Source: an uncultured Rubrobacteraceae bacterium
GTDB lineage: Bacteria; Actinomycetota; Rubrobacteria; Rubrobacterales; Rubrobacteraceae
NCBI GenBank assembly: GCA_902806015.1
Contig: CADCUZ010000094.1
Coordinates: 1 to 9,224 of the forward strand
Direction: 5' to 3'
Length of the DNA stretch: 9,224 bases
Below are positions 1 through 5,906 of the stretch, piece after piece. Position numbers and translations under genes: made by a program. The notes under the pieces were generated by a model. It was not told where the DNA came from and ran no database searches. It worked only from the letters and a program-made list of their open reading frames with translations. How positions within the stretch are numbered: the first letter of the stretch is position 1; the number at the start of each line of letters is the position of its first letter.

Positions 1-8
1 ACTTCCCC

Positions 9-32
9 TCGTAACATTTGTCGTAACGTTGG
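9..32 (+). repeat. 12-bp tandem direct repeat upstream of sensor remnant
   Basis: Two adjacent 12-mers (9-20 and 21-32) match at 10 of 12 positions and share the core TCGTAAC. They lie about 70 bp before the start of the decayed sensor gene. The 10-mer TCGTAACGTT at 21-30 recurs on the minus strand at 2196-2205, about 58 bp upstream of the AAA ATPase start, where a second TAAC follows 11 bp later. Repeats spaced one helical turn apart can be regulator sites, but a chance match is quite possible. Confidence 0.35.
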
Positions 33-102
33 GGAGACGGTAGTGCTGTAGGGTGGTGTTGTGACATAAGGGGCTAGGAATCAGGTTCGAGGAGTCGGCG
101 GG

Positions 103-475
103 ATGATCACCCGTGCCACCTCCTGGCTGGCCGCGTTGCTTGCCGGTCTCTCGCTGGACAAGTTCGCCGCGAGCGTGGCTCTTTATCTCGCCACCCTACC
201 CGTACAGCTTCCCATTAGCTGGGGCACCGGGGGCATAAGCGTTCCGTTGTACATCTTACTGCCCTCCCTCCCCTCTTCCTGATAGTGGGCGTCCTGATCG
301 CCTCCAAGCGGCCCAAGAACCCGATCGGTCGGGGACCTGCCTGGCCGTCCGCGCCATCTGGATGCTCGTCCCCATTAGTACCTCCTACGGGGTGTAGGGT
401 CTGGTGGTGAGGCCCGGCTCGGTCCCGTTCGCGGCCCCGTTCAGCTCGCTTGGCCAGTGATTATGGGTGCCGATC
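103..475 (+). pseudogene. Decayed N-terminal membrane region of a sensor protein (histidine-kinase-like)
   Basis: No intact frame covers this stretch, but three short segments in three frames read as consecutive parts of one protein. Frame 1 from the ATG at 103 gives a hydrophobic start (MITRATSWLAALLAGLSLD...) and stops at 280-282. Frame 3 then gives LFLIVGVLIASKRPKNPIG (273-329). Frame 2 gives LVVRPGSVP (401-427) and LWVP (461-472), with stops at 395-397 and 458-460. A membrane helix followed by 'LIASRRPxNPIGW', then 'RPGSLP' and 'LWVP', is a pattern I know from the multi-pass N-terminal region of actinobacterial sensor kinases and related GAF/adenylate cyclase sensors. That identification is from memory. 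No kinase, GAF or cyclase domain follows; the sequence dissolves after about 475 and meets the AAA ATPase gene tail to tail at 591. At least two frameshifts, two extra stops and the loss of everything downstream make it a dead remnant, too damaged for sequencing error alone. Confidence 0.6.
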
Positions 476-590
476 GTGTACCGTTGTGCGCCGATCTGTA
501 TGCCACTCGCTTCTCATAAACGGCACACGCAACAGTTCTATTACCACAGGGATCTTCTAAGAAATACGGATTTGCAGGTAAAGCATAACC

Positions 591-2138
591 CTAACGCCGG
601 ATGGAGGCGCCCACGCGCTTCATGGCGGTGCGGAAGTCGTAGGTCGTGACGGAGAGAGCGGCGAGCTGGTGGGGGGCTATACGCTTCGCGAAGTCGCCGA
701 GGTTGATGGTGCGGCGCATGCAGACCAGGGCGGCCTCGCGGCAAAGGGCTTCGAGGTCGGCCCCCGAGTAGCTGCCGGTCAGGCCGGCTATTTGCTTCAG
801 GTCCAGCTCTGGGTCCGTCGGCATATCGCGGGTGTGGATCCCCAGGATGTGCAGGCGCGCCTCGGCGTCGGGAAGCCCTATCTCGATCTCGTGGTCGAAG
901 CGGCCCGGGCGCCTGAGGGCCGAGTCGAGGGCCGAGGGCCGGTTCGTGGTGGCGATGACACAGACGCGCCCGAGATCGTTCATGCCGTCCATGAGGGAGA
1001 GAAGCTGGGAGACCAGGGTCGCCTCGAAGCTCTCGCTCATCGTGTCGCGCGAGGAGGCGAAGGAGTCTATCTCGTCGAAAAGAACGATCGCGGGCGCCTT
1101 CGCCCGCGCCTCGCTGAAGATGGAGCGCAGCTTCGCCTCGCTCTGGCCCCAGTACTTGTTGAGAATCTCTGGGCCCGAGACGGCGATGAAGTGGGCCCCG
1201 CTCTCGTGGGCAACGGCCCTGGCCAACAGCGTCTTGCCGGTCCCCGGCGGCCCGTAGAACAGGATGCCTTTGTGTGGCCTGATGTTGAGCTTCCTGAAGA
1301 TTTCGGGGTGGCTAATGGGGAGCTCTACGGCCTCCCGGATCAGGTCTATCGTCTCGCGCATCCCGCCCACGTCCTCGTAGCGGGTGGCCGGCACGTTGCG
1401 GCTGCCGGGGGTCGTGCCGCTCGCCGCCGCGACCCCCGCCCCGCCGCTCCTCACGCTGCGCGCCAGGCGCTCTATGAGGCCCTCCCGGCCCTCCTGGGGA
1501 ACCGCCTCCTCGCGCCCGTCGCGTGTCTTCACCACCTTCCAGCCGGAGATCGGTCCGTCCTCCCTGTAGCGCCAGGCCTCGTCCTTGCTGGGGTTGATCT
1601 TCTCCGGGAGGCGGGCCACAAGCTCCGCTATCGCGTCGAGGTCCAGGATAGGGCACCGGACGCAAGGGCCGAGGTCGAAGAGGATCCGGTCGGTGATGGC
1701 GTCCTTGTCCACCTCGAAGACGGCGTCCTCGCCCATCGCCCCGAAGGCGTACCAGGAGTTGCCCGTGAGGTGGTCGTTGTCGAAGACCCGTATCTGCTTG
1801 CACGGGAAGAGCTGCTTGTCCGAGAGACTTCCGGGCGTGCACCACTCCCTCGCGGGCGTCCCCGAGCGCTGCTTGCGCAAGAAACACCTGAGGCCCCCGA
1901 AGAGCTCCTCTCCCGAGAGCGGGGTCCCATCCGCCGCGTACTCCGCCCCCCCCTCGCCGCGCAGGAGCCCCGAGAAGTCGTCCACGATCCGCCAGTCGGC
2001 GGGCAGGTCTAGCTCGACTGAGACCCGCGCCTCGCCGTTGACGCCCGAGACCCTGTAGGAGGCGTGCCCGGACGCCGCGGTGGCGGCCCGTTCGAGGCGG
2101 CCTTCGGAAGCGAGAGGGAAATTTACCCGAACCTTCAT
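591..2138 (-). CDS. AAA+ ATPase (CDC48/classical AAA type) with unrecognised N-terminal domain
   Basis: The protein has 515 residues and one AAA module. Residues 254-295 carry the usual lead-in (RYEDVGGM, then ELPISHPEIF). Walker A is GPPGTGKT at 296-303, an aromatic pore loop is KYWG at 328-331, and Walker B is IVLFDE at 351-356. Sensor 1 is N399 in TTNRP, the arginine fingers are R410 and R413 in RRPGRF, and the sensor 2 helix follows GSYSGADL (455-462). All catalytic elements are present, so an active hexameric unfoldase or remodeller is expected. Residues 1-240 are not a CDC48 N domain, a coiled coil or an OB fold as in Mpa/ARC that I can recognise. They contain several cysteines (C85, C100, C113) and a CxxC at 159-162, then a flexible Gly/Ala/Ser linker. 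The C terminus (ASIRR) lacks the tail used to dock on a proteasome. Substrate and partner are unknown. There is no second AAA ring. The ATG at 2136-2138 has no Shine-Dalgarno but lies just after a -10-like box. It appears monocistronic, with the GNAT gene 249 bp upstream on the same strand. Confidence 0.9.
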   Translation of the reverse strand: MKVRVNFPLASEGRLERAATAASGHASYRVSGVNGEARVSVELDLPADWRIVDDFSGLLRGEGGAEYAADGTPLSGEELFGGLRCFLRKQRSGTPAREWCTPGSLSDKQLFPCKQIRVFDNDHLTGNSWYAFGAMGEDAVFEVDKDAITDRILFDLGPCVRCPILDLDAIAELVARLPEKINPSKDEAWRYREDGPISGWKVVKTRDGREEAVPQEGREGLIERLARSVRSGGAGVAAASGTTPGSRNVPATRYEDVGGMRETIDLIREAVELPISHPEIFRKLNIRPHKGILFYGPPGTGKTLLARAVAHESGAHFIAVSGPEILNKYWGQSEAKLRSIFSEARAKAPAIVLFDEIDSFASSRDTMSESFEATLVSQLLSLMDGMNDLGRVCVIATTNRPSALDSALRRPGRFDHEIEIGLPDAEARLHILGIHTRDMPTDPELDLKQIAGLTGSYSGADLEALCREAALVCMRRTINLGDFAKRIAPHQLAALSVTTYDFRTAMKRVGASIRR

Positions 2139-2147
2139 AGTGCGCCG

Positions 2148-2153
2148 ATTCTA
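2148..2153 (-). promoter_or_regulatory. Putative -10 box, near-leaderless promoter of the AAA ATPase gene
   Basis: The minus strand reads TAGAAT (5 of 6 to TATAAT) with only 9 bases between it and the ATG. Transcription starting 6-7 bases after the box would leave a leader of about 3 bases. No purine-rich ribosome site precedes the ATG, which fits leaderless translation, common in actinobacteria. No good -35 is visible at 16-18 bp. Confidence 0.45.
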
Positions 2154-2349
2154 ACCCACGCCGTGCGGGGTGGTCGCCTTGACAACGGTTATCCAAACGT
2201 TACGAAAAACCCTCCCAAAGGTTGCCGGGACGTCCCCGGGCCGCAACGCGCCCCCGCGCGTTGTCTGCCGCGGCGACCGGGCGACTCCGTAGGCAAAGCC
2301 GAAGAGGACTGGGGCGCCAGCCGGCGCGGCGGGGCGTACCACGTCTCCC

Positions 2350-2364
2350 AAAACCGACGGTTTT
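2350..2364 (-). terminator. Small inverted repeat, possible terminator after the GNAT gene
   Basis: The minus strand reads AAAACC-GTC-GGTTTT, a perfect 6-bp stem with a 3-base loop whose 3' arm ends in four T residues. It begins 24 bp after the acetyltransferase stop. It is short and weak for an intrinsic terminator. The surrounding 2139-2387 holds no convincing gene on either strand. Confidence 0.35.
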
Positions 2365-2387
2365 TAGCAGAGGGCCCGCGCGAGCCG

Positions 2388-2938
2388 TCAGGAACCGGTC
2401 GACCGCGGCGACCCTTCCCACTCCTCGCGCAGTAAGCCCATGATCACGTTGTCCACGTACCGCTCGTCGAGCCAGACGTGCCCCCGCATCCGGCCCTCCT
2501 CCACGAAACCGCAAGCCCTGTAAGCCCGGATCGCACGCCCGTTCGCCCCGTGCACCTCCAGCCACACCCGCCGCAGGTTCCGCAGCCGAAACGCGTAGTC
2601 CAACAGCAGGCCGACTGCCTCGCGGCCGTAGCCGCGTCCCCAATACTCCTTGTCCCCGATCCCGATACCAAGCTCGGCGTGGCGGGCGGTCCAATCGATG
2701 TTGAACAGCCGCAAGTCCCGATACATTCACCGTCCGCATCGATGGCGAAGTTAGTCCTGTCGCGCGGGGGGTCGGAAACCTCCCGGTCGAAGTCTTTCTT
2801 TAGGCGCTCGAACTGCCGGGGGACCGGCGGATCTCCCCCGCCGGCAAGCTCCACCTCCAGGTCGTTCGCGAACCCCGCCAGCCGGTCAAGGTCCTCCCGC
2901 GTAACGGCCCGAAGCGTCACCCTCTGACCGCGGAGCAA
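2388..2938 (-). pseudogene. GNAT family N-acetyltransferase (RimJ/RimL-like), frameshifted
   Basis: The N-terminal part (MLRGQRVTLRAVTREDL... to DADGECIG) is read from the TTG at 2936-2938. The rest is in another frame, starting at DLRLFNIDWTARHAELGIG and running to the TGA at 2388-2390. Restoring one G in the GGG at 2717-2719 rejoins them as a protein of about 183 residues, the normal length for one GNAT domain. The second part carries the acetyl-CoA loop (YWGRGYGREA) and the C-terminal signature NGRAIRAYRACGFVEEG, typical of the RimJ/RimL branch that acetylates alpha-amino groups or small molecules. The real substrate cannot be inferred. Both halves are otherwise undamaged, so this is either a recent mutation, a homopolymer sequencing error, or programmed slippage; error or recent mutation is more likely. 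An ATG just upstream of the junction could start the C-terminal half alone, without a good ribosome site. It follows lysA on the same strand by 47 bp with no clear terminator, so co-transcription is likely. Confidence 0.82.
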
Positions 2939-2942
2939 CTAT

Positions 2943-2948
2943 CCTCCT
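2943..2948 (-). promoter_or_regulatory. Ribosome binding site supporting the TTG start of the GNAT gene
   Basis: AGGAGG on the minus strand, 4 bases before the TTG at 2936-2938. A consensus Shine-Dalgarno at this place is the main reason to accept TTG as start, and the conserved N-terminal motif RVTLRAVTREDL begins right after it. Confidence 0.7.
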
Positions 2949-2985
2949 GCAACTAAACTAAGACCCGAGGCCTGCAGCCCGAAAC

Positions 2986-4245
2986 CTACAAAAACGCCGG
3001 CACCAACTCGCCCTTAACGAGGTCCGCGTATTGCTCGCGTTCCCTGACGACGGCCCAGCGGTTGCCGCTGACCATAACCTCGGCGGGACGGGGGCGGGAG
3101 TTGTAGTTGGAGGCCATGGAGAAGCCGTAGGCGCCGGCGCCCATGACGGCGAGGAGGTCGCCTTCTTGCGCGTCGGGGAGCTCGCGGTCGCGGGCCAGGT
3201 AGTCGCCGGACTCGCAGACGGGGCCCACGAGGTCGGCGCCCTTGACCGAGCCGTTCTGTTCCACGGCCCGGATCTCGTGGTGGGCGTCGTAGAGGCTCGG
3301 GCGCAGGAGATCGTTCATCCCCGCGTCGGCGACTATAAAGTCCTTCTCGCCGCTCTTTTTGCGGTAGACGACTCCCGTCAGGAGGACGCCGGCCGCGCCT
3401 GAGATGAAGCGGCCCATCTCGCACAGGATCTTGACGGGCTTCTTCTGCAGGCGCTGCAGGGTCGGCTGGATCGCGTCAACCAACTCCTTCGGCGTTGGCG
3501 CCTCTTCGTCCTTGTAGCGGATGCCGAGGCCGCCGCCGATGTTGAAGTACCGGATGTCGAATCCGCGCTCCTGTAGCCCCTCGACGAGGCCGGCGGACCT
3601 CTCGATGGAGTCCTTAAAGGGTTGGAGCTTGGTGATCTGGGAGCCTATATGCTGGTGGACCCCGATGATGTCCACGGACCTGTACTCTTGGGCCCTCTCG
3701 GCGAGCGCCAGCGCCTGGTCCACCGGGATGCCGAACTTGTCCCGCTCCCTGCCCGTGGTGATGTGGTCATGGCTGCCGGCGTCCACGTCCGGGTTGACGC
3801 GCAGGGAGACCCGGGCCTGCTTGCCGACGCGGGCGGCGAGCCTCTCCAAACGCTCGAGTTCCGGGGCCGACTCGACGTTGAAGAGCAGGATGCGCTCCCC
3901 GAGCCCGGCCATGAGTTCCTGCTCGGTCTTCCCCACGCCCGCGAAGACCAACTTCTTGGGGTCGAAGCCGGCCCGCACCGCCCGGTAGAGTTCTCCACCG
4001 GAGACGATATCCGCCCCGGCCCCCAATGAAGCGAGCGCCCGTAACACCGCCAGGTTCCCGTTCGCCTTGACCGCGTAGCAGACCAGGTGGTCGAGGCCGG
4101 AGAAGGCCTCGTCGAGCTCCCGGAAGGCCTTCCCAATGGCGGCGTGGCTGTAGACGTAGGTCGGGGTCCCGGTCGCCTGGGCTATCTCCGAGAGCGCCAC
4201 CCCCTCGCAGCGGAGGCCACCCCCGTCGTAGTAGAAGTCGTCCAA
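2986..4245 (-). CDS. lysA: Diaminopimelate decarboxylase
   Basis: This PLP enzyme converts meso-diaminopimelate to L-lysine and CO2, the last step of bacterial lysine synthesis, in the cytoplasm. It has 419 residues, the normal family length. The N-terminal alanine racemase-like TIM barrel carries the PLP lysine K60 (CYAVKANGN), the HxHIGSQ motif at 197-203 and the phosphate-binding GGG at 237-239. The C-terminal beta domain has CESGD at 344-348, with the catalytic cysteine C344 supplied across the dimer, and the GAYGFSMASNYN motif near 371-382. One oddity is that the usual EPGR substrate-loop motif reads EMGRF at 276-280. The start is TTG at 4243-4245, preceded at 6 bases by AGGAGG (4252-4257), and the protein begins MDDFYYDGGGL, as this family does. 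It diverges from dapC across a short AT-rich gap and is followed 47 bp later by the GNAT gene. Confidence 0.95.
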   Translation of the reverse strand: MDDFYYDGGGLRCEGVALSEIAQATGTPTYVYSHAAIGKAFRELDEAFSGLDHLVCYAVKANGNLAVLRALASLGAGADIVSGGELYRAVRAGFDPKKLVFAGVGKTEQELMAGLGERILLFNVESAPELERLERLAARVGKQARVSLRVNPDVDAGSHDHITTGRERDKFGIPVDQALALAERAQEYRSVDIIGVHQHIGSQITKLQPFKDSIERSAGLVEGLQERGFDIRYFNIGGGLGIRYKDEEAPTPKELVDAIQPTLQRLQKKPVKILCEMGRFISGAAGVLLTGVVYRKKSGEKDFIVADAGMNDLLRPSLYDAHHEIRAVEQNGSVKGADLVGPVCESGDYLARDRELPDAQEGDLLAVMGAGAYGFSMASNYNSRPRPAEVMVSGNRWAVVREREQYADLVKGELVPAFL

Positions 4246-4323
4246 GACCCTCCTCCTCGCTCCGCAATGGAAGTGCTATATTTTTCGCTCCTGTTACCGG
4301 AGCCTTTGGGGGGAATATACTCC
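4246..4323. promoter_or_regulatory. Divergent lysA/dapC promoter region
   Basis: This 78-bp gap between divergent genes contains the only AT-rich islands for a long way: TATATT at 4277-4282 and AATATACT at 4314-4321. On the plus strand TATACT (4316-4321) is a 5/6 -10 box, but it lies too near the GTG at 4324 to serve that start. TATATT at 4277 would give a leader of roughly 35 bases carrying the G run 4308-4313 as ribosome site. On the minus strand TATAGC (4275-4280) could serve lysA. None has a good -35. A shared control point for the last lysine step and the DAP branch is plausible. Confidence 0.45.
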
Positions 4324-5523
4324 GTGTCGAAACCCCGCGCGATACCACCCACCGAAGATACCCCGCCCACCGGGGGGACACGCCCCCTCCTCCTAAACCC
4401 CGTCCTAGAGGACCAAGGCGCCTACCCCCTCCTGCGCCTCGACGAGCGCCGCAAGGAGCTCGAAGAGGGCGCTAGGGAGACCTTCGACTTCGGTACCGGC
4501 GACCCCCGGGAGCCGACCGACGGGGCCATCCGCCGGGCCCTCGTAGAAGGCGTCCCCGAGAACAGCCGCTACCCGACCACGGTAGGCAAGAGGGAGCTGC
4601 GCGAGGCGTTCGCCGGATGGATGCGGCGCCGCCACGGCGTCGCGCTCGACCCGCAGACCGAGGTCCTCCCCGCCACGGGCTCCAAGGAGGCCATCTTCCA
4701 CGCCCCGCTGGCCTTCGTGCACCATTCGCACGAAAGGCGCGGCGTCGCCTACGGTACGCCGGGCTATCCGGTCTACGAGAGGGGGAGCCTCTTCGCCGGC
4801 GGCGAGGCGTCGCCGGTAGAGTTGAGGCGGGAAGACGGCTTCTTGCTCCGCCCCGAGGCCGTGGACCGCGAGACGACGCGGATAATTTGGATCAACCACC
4901 CCCACAACCCCACGGGCGCGACCGCGACCTACGGCTACCTCGAAGAGCTCGCCGCCTTCTGCCGCGAGCACGACATCCTCCTCTTCTCCGACGAGTGCTA
5001 CAACGACCTCTACTCCGCCGAACCGCCGCCCTCCATCCTGGAGGTAACGACGGAGAGGACCCTCGCCTTCTGCTCCCTCTCCAAGCGCAGCGGCATGACC
5101 GGCTACCGCTCCGCGATGGTGGCCGGCGACCCCGGGTTGATCGCGGCCCTCAAGAAGCTCAGGTCCTCCGTGGGCGTCGCCACCCAATCCTTCGTCCAGG
5201 ACGCCGCGACCGCCGCCTGGGGCGACGACGCCCACGTCGAGGAACGGCGCCGGATCTTCGGCGAGAAGCGGGCGCTCCTCAAGGGCTTCTTCGACAGGGT
5301 CGGCCTGGAATACCTTCCCACGGACGCGAGCTTCTACCTCTGGGTGACCGTGCCTGGCGGGGACGACGAAGCTTACGCGATGCGCCTGCTCGACGAGGGC
5401 ATAGTCGTCGCCCCGGGCCGCTCTTTTGGTGCGGGGGGCGAGGGCTACATCCGGGTCGCGCTCGTGCCGGGGTTGGAGGAGTGCGGGCGGGCGGTAGAGC
5501 GCTGGGAAGCGCTCCTCACCTAG
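4324..5523 (+). CDS. dapC: N-succinyldiaminopimelate aminotransferase (class I/II PLP aminotransferase)
   Basis: A fold-type I aminotransferase, 399 residues from the GTG chosen here. It has the PLP-binding HPHNPTG at 192-198, SDECYNDLY at 222-230 (D223 pairs with the pyridine nitrogen, Y226 with its oxygen), the Schiff-base lysine K254 in SLSKRSGMTGYR, and R377 (GYIRVAL) for the substrate carboxylate. These motifs fit an aspartate-aminotransferase-like enzyme. Its position between lysA and dapD/dapE makes the glutamate-dependent amination of N-succinyl-2-amino-6-ketopimelate the best assignment; sequence alone does not exclude another substrate. The start is uncertain. The frame stays open upstream into lysA antisense, and the ATG at 4267 would add 19 residues unlike the family and overlap the promoter-like islands. 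No ATG, GTG or TTG follows 4324 before the conserved PLLRLDERR region. A proline-rich stretch of about 25 residues precedes the conserved core. Confidence 0.87.
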   Translation: MSKPRAIPPTEDTPPTGGTRPLLLNPVLEDQGAYPLLRLDERRKELEEGARETFDFGTGDPREPTDGAIRRALVEGVPENSRYPTTVGKRELREAFAGWMRRRHGVALDPQTEVLPATGSKEAIFHAPLAFVHHSHERRGVAYGTPGYPVYERGSLFAGGEASPVELRREDGFLLRPEAVDRETTRIIWINHPHNPTGATATYGYLEELAAFCREHDILLFSDECYNDLYSAEPPPSILEVTTERTLAFCSLSKRSGMTGYRSAMVAGDPGLIAALKKLRSSVGVATQSFVQDAATAAWGDDAHVEERRRIFGEKRALLKGFFDRVGLEYLPTDASFYLWVTVPGGDDEAYAMRLLDEGIVVAPGRSFGAGGEGYIRVALVPGLEECGRAVERWEALLT

Positions 5524-5549
5524 AGCAAGCCTTGCATTCTGGCGTGCGA

Positions 5550-5575
5550 CGAAGCCGACGTGCTTGAAGGCTTCG
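5550..5575 (+). terminator. Hairpin, possible dapC terminator
   Basis: CGAAGCC (5550-5556) pairs perfectly with GGCTTCG (5569-5575) across a 12-base loop, starting 27 bp after the dapC stop. A weaker palindrome, GCAAG-C-CTTGC, lies at 5525-5535 just before it. There is no clear T tract, so this may end or attenuate transcription only weakly. Confidence 0.4.
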
Positions 5576-5699
5576 GGGGCCTTTCGGGTTTCACGGGGGC
5601 GTCGCGGAACTGTTCGGCTAAGACCACAGGACACAATCCGACCGCGCTCCCGGGTTATCTGGCGAAGCAGCGTCGCAGAAGTGGCGGTCTCCCGGCCGC

Positions 5700-5728
5700 G
5701 GCAAGACCGTATTGTACGATGTCTTGCC
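5700..5728. repeat. Long imperfect hairpin in the dapC-dapD gap
   Basis: GGCAAGAC (5700-5707) pairs with GTCTTGCC (5721-5728). Inside it CGTA (5708-5711) pairs with TACG (5715-5718) around the loop TTG, leaving only a 2-base AT bulge. This gives 12 paired bases over 29 positions. It is not followed by a T run on the plus strand. It could be an operator, an RNA stem, or the remains of a mobile element end; none can be chosen from sequence. Confidence 0.55.
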
Positions 5729-5892
5729 AAACGTGAGGAGCGAACAGGAAACGTGGATAGAGGAGTAGAGGAGGCCGGTTTTGCGCACCCAGGCCGCCGC
5801 CGCGCCATCGAATTCGGCCTCGTCGCCCACGACGCGGCGGCGGAACCGTCACCGGCCTAGAAGGTCCTTCCCATACCCCGCCGGCCCCTTGC

Positions 5893-5898
5893 TACACT
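5893..5898 (+). promoter_or_regulatory. Putative -10 box, leaderless promoter of dapD
   Basis: TACACT (4 of 6 to TATAAT) lies 8 bases before the dapD ATG, so transcription would begin at or next to the start codon. TTCCCA at 5868-5873 is a 4/6 -35, but its 19-bp spacing is long. The bases before the ATG (GCCGGGCT) contain no Shine-Dalgarno, which fits leaderless translation. Confidence 0.45.
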
Positions 5899-5906
5899 GC
5901 CGGGCT

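Larger units (their letters stand above)
5524..5906. other. 383-bp gap between dapC and dapD without a convincing gene
   Basis: Short open frames exist on both strands (for example 5564-5860 plus and 5618-5830 minus), but none has a ribosome site, a recognisable motif or a composition that differs from antisense noise. The gap holds the likely dapC terminator (5550-5575), an isolated hairpin (5700-5728) and the dapD promoter at its right end. It separates dapC from dapD/dapE transcriptionally. It could be the worn trace of a lost gene or insertion, but I cannot identify one. Confidence 0.5.

Noticed and set aside
669..2012. Open frame of 447 codons on the plus strand opposite the AAA ATPase
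   Set aside because: It is a GC-rich antisense frame. The minus strand encodes complete AAA motifs, while this translation is repetitive Val/Ala/Gly/Arg sequence without any domain.
2179..2206. TTGACA followed by TACGAA as a plus-strand promoter
   Set aside because: The -35 is perfect, but the -10 matches only 3 of 6 and no plausible gene lies downstream on that strand.
5700..5728. Hairpin as an intrinsic terminator of dapC
   Set aside because: It is 176 bp beyond the stop and lacks a T tract; the stem at 5550-5575 is better placed.
4405..5808. Open frame of 467 codons on the minus strand opposite dapC and into the gap
   Set aside because: Its long part is the complement of conserved aminotransferase motifs, and the extension over the gap has no recognisable protein feature or ribosome site.
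5618..5830. 70-codon minus-strand frame across the hairpin in the gap, considered as a transposase fragment
   Set aside because: No DDE, HTH or serine recombinase motif is visible, and there are no terminal inverted repeats or target duplications around it.
5564..5860. 98-codon plus-strand frame in the dapC-dapD gap
   Set aside because: It starts on a TTG inside the loop of the likely dapC terminator, has no ribosome site, is Arg-rich and matches nothing I recognise.
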